Shown here piece after piece: positions 59,701 to 64,000 of a stretch of DNA of 64,000 bases. The stretch is from Clytia hemisphaerica (Eukaryota > Cnidaria > Hydrozoa > Leptothecata > Clytiidae). The stretch's first letter is position 1; every line of letters starts with the position of its first letter. The stretch covers positions 1 through 64,000 of the forward strand of contig CACVBU010000373.1 in the NCBI GenBank assembly GCA_902728285.1. Reading direction: 5' to 3'. Position numbers and translations under genes: made by a program. The notes under the pieces were generated by a model. That model made no database searches. It was given only the letters and a program-made list of their open reading frames with translations, and had not been told where the DNA came from.

Positions 59701-61489
59701 AAAAACTTGTAAACAGCATCATGACCATCATGTTCACTGAAGATCAGATGGCAAAGTATGCTTTTTTTATTTAAAAATTCCTGTCAAAATTTATCCATAT
59801 CAATTTTTTTCTGGAAGAGCCCAATTTAACTTTAAAGGAATTATCAGATGATTTTTGATATTTGGCTTTGATATACCTGTTATGGTCCTAAGAAACACCT
59901 CCAAAGTTTTTGACCCAATTATTTTCTCAAGCCAGGATATTTGACTTTGATCTTCAAAAGCTTTACTTGATAACAAAAGAAATTCAAAGTAAAGACTGTA
60001 AAGACTTATTTTAAGACATTTAAAAGTCAAATATCTCAGCATTTAATTTGAAAAATTGGAAAAAATTATTTTTTGCGGGTTCAGATTTTTCGTGGTTTTG
60101 CCGAAAAACAGCGAAATCACTAAAAATTAGTTCCTCTCCAATACTGTAACCAGACAATCTCAATCGAACGGAATCGATGATCGAACCAAATTGAACGCAA
60201 TCGACTGATTGAAATTAGATTGTCTAACGCAATCGAATCTCAATCGGACGTCAAAATTTCAATCGGTCGATTGCGTTCAATTTGGTTTGATTGTCGGTTC
60301 TGTTCGGTTGAGATTGTCTGGCAATAAGGTATTTTCTACTAATGAAGAGTATATAGTAGGAGCAGTTCCAGAAAAAAAACCATTACCCGCTATGGACGAC
60401 TGGGTTTTTTGGATTTTTTTCACTTGGAAATCCTGAAAATTTTGAAAAAGGTTTCGGAAAATCAAGACTTTTCCTAACTATTTAGTCATATGTATCGAAA
60501 AGTCCATAAAATTTGCTTTATTTTCTTGCCAAGTATCTGAAAATCAAGAATTTTCCCATAAAAAATCTTGAATGTTAAAGGAAATGCTTAAGTTTTTCAA
60601 AAGTAAATTGTTATGGAAAATCCATGTCGTCCACAGGGGGTAACCGACTATAACTTGGACCACCCATTATTTGTGACAATTTTTTTTCTCAACAATTTCA
60701 GTTGTTCAGCACAGGGGATGCCCAATCAGAAGAATCAAGACCAGGAATGTCGGCCAGCTTTACCAAACTTGACCGTCGAAGAAATAATAGGTAAAAGTTA
60801 CACTTACCTTGAATTGACTTGGTGACTTATGATTCAGTCAAAAAATCAGGCTAATTAAGTCTCCATTCTGTTTCCAGCACACATCCAAAACAAGTTCAAA
60901 GACAAACATGGGATGATAGTGGTCCAAAGAAACGAGATAACGAAGACGGTCAATACCAAGTGCGAATCAATCAGAAGGAAATTGAGTAAGTTATTATACT
61001 ATTTATCTCAGGATTGTTCTGATTCCTCATGATCTTCAATGGATCAATCGTATCCTGCTGAAATTTTTTGCCACAAAGTCCGAGACGGATCCTTTCTTTC
61101 ACGTGTTCAGAATTTTATTTCTTTACGGCAGCCGAGAACATTCGATTATTCTATCCCATCGGGCGTTTAAAAGTGGGCGTTTAAATTTTAGATGAATGTG
61201 TTGTGATTTAATCTCTTGATAAAAAAACAACGAACTACTCATTTTATTTTTCAATAAATATTGATTAATTAACTGAAAGGTGGTGGATCCTAATTCAAAC
61301 GACCAAGAATCGAAAATAATCTTAACGCCCATCGAATGCGCCCGCCCCCATTCGCATTTGTATCACTTTTATAATCTGATGGCGGATTGGCGAACGCCCA
61401 CACTCTAACTTTTTTTATTTCTTCTCATACCAGGACTCAAAGCGATGAAGAAGAGTGGAGTGGAGGACAAAGAGGATAGTATAAATTAG
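53723..61489 (+). CDS. BEN-domain protein, 24 exons, intact
   Basis: The 24-exon model starts at ATG 53723 (MSRPTRVRKPS) and ends with TAG at 61489. All splice sites are GT-AG and every phase agrees, giving 1,935 nt or 644 residues. Exons: 53723-53783, 54476-54715, 55031-55132, 55326-55376, 55564-55665, 55953-56033, 56185-56241, 56359-56403, 56522-56581, 56722-56778, 57008-57139, 57293-57364, 57551-57654, 57757-57840, 58037-58081, 58252-58290, 58587-58655, 58845-58910, 59172-59204, 59421-59456, 59610-59755, 60702-60790, 60878-60985 and 61434-61489. Exon 2 holds a possible Tudor-like fold (VNCLYQHNKQRYPAIITKI). Exons 12-13 form a coiled coil (CENCERLEDQLQEAQATIKK). The C-terminal BEN domain has LVNSIMTIMFTEDQMAK, RPALPNLTVEEII and NTKCESIRRKL. 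BEN proteins bind DNA and usually repress transcription. Confidence 0.85.
60150..60321. mobile_element. Hairpin MITE in intron 21 of the BEN gene
   Basis: Inverted arms start CCAGACAATCTCAATCGAAC and end with its near-complement. Inside, ATCGAAC motifs recur, as they also do at 41370-41470. About 172 bp, no ORF, no clear target duplication. Confidence 0.85.
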
Positions 61490-62020
61490 TTGTTTTTTTA
61501 TTTACAATGTGTTTATGTAATCCTGCTAGCATTTTTTTTCTGTATATTTGACCTTCTCTTCTGTAAATTTTAATTCCTATGTTTAGCAGCTGGAAATAGA
61601 AAATAACAATTAACGTAACGCAAAGACAAAGTAAAGTTGATTTAAAAAATATCCTGGAGAAGCCAATTATTATGCTAGTGAGTGCAATAAGGTTTAAGCT
61701 GGTACATTTATTTGAACAGTTTCCAGATTTCCTCTGTATACTTATAAGTTTTATAAGGCAGGGAAAGGGCAAAGGGTAGCTACATCATCCACAAGATCAC
61801 ATGTTCAGATTTCTTAATTTTTTCATCCAGGCCCCTTCTGCCCTGGGCCTCTTGATCAAATCGTCTAAAAAAGGCCAAAAATATACCCTAAGGGAAGAAA
61901 TTTTGGTGGGAATTTAATTTGTTGGGTGGCTGAAAATGTTTTTTCGTAGGTAATTTTTAAATTTGAAAGCTAATTTTGGCGAGAATTTAATTTGGTGGAT
62001 TTCAGACAAATAGACTGCAT
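61490..62020. other. Gene-free stretch downstream of the BEN gene
   Basis: Contains a fragment (about 61884-61990) matching the end motif of the 46-kb MITE. No gene seen. Confidence 0.5.
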
Positions 62021-62350
62021 TTTGACTAATCTGCAATTTTAGTTAAATTGTTCAATCTGCAAAAATATTCAACGTTTTCAAGAAAACCTAAAATTTGGAA
62101 ATTGCAGACTATAATCTGCAGTATTTATGGAAATGCAGATTGTTTCAGACTGCAATGTGTCATTTGCAGACTATGCAGATCACAAAAATGATCTGCAAAT
62201 TTTAATCTGCAAATCAGTCTGCAATTTGCATAGTCTGCAAATTGATAGTCTGCAATTCTAGATCGGCACATTGTTAGTCTGCAAAAGTAATCTGCAAATG
62301 ACACATTGCAGCAATGAGTTTTGCAGATTATGCAGACTAACAATGCAGAC
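62020..62350. repeat. TCTGCA-rich repeat, second copy
   Basis: About twenty TCTGCA or CTGCAA motifs, as at 45127-45420. It ends where the LINE begins, so the LINE probably inserted into it. Confidence 0.7.
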
Positions 62351-62365
62351 TATGAAATTTTTCTT

Positions 62366-63640
62366 AAGGGTTACTCTCGAGTAATAAATTTTCTAAATCG
62401 GTATAACCAGATTTACTCAAAACAATTTGGCTTTCGGAAAGCTCACTCAACCATTGATACCCTTATAAACATCACAGAGCGAATTAGAAACAAACTTGAT
62501 AATAAAGAATTTGCCTGTGGCGTGTTTGTTGATCTCCAGAAGGCCTTTGACACTGTTGATCATGAAATTCTTCTTGCTAAATTAGATCACTACGGTATTC
62601 GTGGCATCGAAAATGCTTGGTTCAAGTCATATCTTTCTGACCGTTCTCAATTTGTCTCTCTATCTAATTCCAATTCTGAGCTTCTACCTATAAGACATGG
62701 TGTCCCTCAAGGCTCTGTCCTAGGGCCATTGCTCTTTCTACTCTACATCAATGATCTACATTCCTGTATTAAGACATCTGAAACCTACCACTTTGCAGAC
62801 GACACTCATCTTCTTAACTTTTCTAGTACAGTATGGTCTTTGTGTGGACGAGTTAATGCAGATCTTAGGGTTTTGGTCAGCTGGCTCAAGGCCAACAGAA
62901 TATCTCTCAATGCAAGTAAGACTGAATTTGTTATCTTTCGATCTCCTTGGAAGCGCCCTGATTGCATTCCCCGACTCAAGCTGGCCGGTCAAGTTCTAAC
63001 ACCCAGTAAGTGGGTTAAATATCTTGGAGTCTATCTTGATGAGCATCTTAACTGGAAGCAACATGTCTCGAACGTTGCTACTAAACTCCGCAGAGCAAAC
63101 GGAGCTCTCTCAAAAATACGTCATTATGTTCCTACAAAAACCTTAGTCAATGTCTATCATGCAATTTTTGCCTCACATGCTAGATATGCTGCTCAAATCT
63201 GGGCTTTGCGTGACAATACAACAACCCACAGAATCCAAACTCTTCAAAATATTGCGGCCAGAATCATGACCTTCAATGGCCCTATGGTATCTGCCAATCC
63301 TCTTCTAGCTAATCTAGGACTTCTCAATATCTTTGATCAAGTCAAAGTTATGAACATTATGTATGTTCATAAATATTTCAACCAAAATCTTCCTCTGGAA
63401 TCCCTAAACACTTTAAAATTCATGAAAACCAACATGAGATTGGAACTAGAGATAAAATCATTGAATTAATTTTTCGACCCAATGTCAACACTAACTATGG
63501 ATTGCACTCTTTCACAAGGATTTCCTCAAACCAATGGAATGAGCTTCAACGTATCTTTTCCGACGATAATCTTTCAGAACTTAAACTCAAAGAATTGAAA
63601 AATTTCTCTTTTGTTATCTGCTATTATTATTATTATTATT
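62366..63640 (+). pseudogene. 5'-truncated non-LTR retrotransposon (Jockey-group LINE)
   Basis: The frame to 63469 encodes only the reverse transcriptase C-terminal two-thirds: FGFRKAHSTIDTL, VDLQKAFDTVDHEIL, GVPQGSVLGPLLFLLYINDL and the active site FADD, followed by thumb motifs (KYLGVYLDEHLNWKQH). The endonuclease and the start of RT are missing, as expected from incomplete target-primed reverse transcription. After a frameshift near 63440 the last block reads HSFTRISSNQWNELQ. It ends in an ATT microsatellite. Clade (CR1/L2/Crack/Daphne) is not resolved. Confidence 0.88.
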
Positions 63641-63672
63641 ATTATTTAATTATTATTATTTTTTTTTTTTTC
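63622..63672. repeat. (ATT)n microsatellite, LINE tail
   Basis: About twelve ATT/TTA units followed by a T-run. It lies directly after the LINE coding end, as in many Jockey-group elements with microsatellite tails. Confidence 0.85.
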
Positions 63673-63689
63673 TCAGATGTAACTGGTTT

Positions 63690-64000
63690 TATATTTATAA
63701 ATCCTGTAGCTAATAAGGCTATTTTTTAAATGTAAATATCAAACAAAGTTTATAGTTTTTACGGTTATATATGTATATTTTTTCTTAGGTCGACCTCTGT
63801 ATTTTTATTAGAATTAAGTTTCTAAAAGGGGTGTCCCTTCTACCTCACCTGGGTAGTAAATATATTCAAAATGTTCAAATGTTCAAAAAATGTTCGCACC
63901 AAAACAATGGATTCCTATCCTGGAAACTTGTATTCCTATCGCGCTACATCTAAGAGCTACAATATACATCACTGAAGTAAAGTTTAAAAAAATGTTTCGT
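63690..64000. other. Unassigned sequence at the window end
   Basis: AT-rich, no gene or repeat that I can define. Confidence 0.4.

Overview
This is AT-rich eukaryotic DNA from an invertebrate animal. Genes are split by short GT-AG introns, and there are no operons or bacterial-type promoters. The mix of DNA transposons (P, hAT, CACTA/CMC, Helitron, piggyBac- and mariner-like MITEs), a Ty3-type LTR element and a Jockey-type LINE fits a cnidarian-like genome best. That placement is an inference from recalled protein families, not something the sequence proves.

Layout. 0-8 kb: a hAT-like MITE, a decayed integrase-family gene and a decayed unidentified gene broken by a palindromic MITE. 9-11.7 kb: a truncated Helitron ORF. 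11.9-19.3 kb: a second integrase-family gene split by a 6.1-kb Ty3/gypsy-like element. That element has very short LTRs and itself carries a fold-back MITE at its LTR junction. 19.4-20.8 kb: two nested MITEs. 21.6-24.7 kb: a multi-exon gene whose 3' part, a kinase domain, is decayed. 25.0-25.7 kb: a TTAA-flanked piggyBac-like MITE. 26.8-27.8 kb: an uncharacterised coding exon. 28.3-36.2 kb: a complete P-type transposon with matching ends and target duplication, inserted in a hAT transposase gene. 38.4-45 kb: a decayed OB-fold/RPA-like gene whose first intron holds a 5.2-kb CACTG-ended element containing further MITEs. 47.4-48.2 kb: a 166-bp tandem repeat. 49-53.4 kb: an intact three-exon CMC/EnSpm-like transposase gene. 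53.7-61.5 kb: an intact 24-exon BEN-domain gene, head to head with the transposase gene. 62-63.7 kb: a TCTGCA-rich repeat followed by a 5'-truncated LINE.

The main biology is layered transposition. Several insertions can be proven by target-site duplications whose removal restores the interrupted reading frame: the gypsy element in the integrase gene, the P element in the hAT gene, and the MITE in the 4-7 kb gene. The P element is unusual. It carries a THAP-type transposase on one strand and a second, convergent zinc-finger gene on the other, and each gene starts at or next to a terminal inverted repeat. The only long genes without breaks are the CMC transposase (about 882 aa) and the BEN protein (about 644 aa). 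Their start codons lie 339 bp apart and they may share a promoter region.
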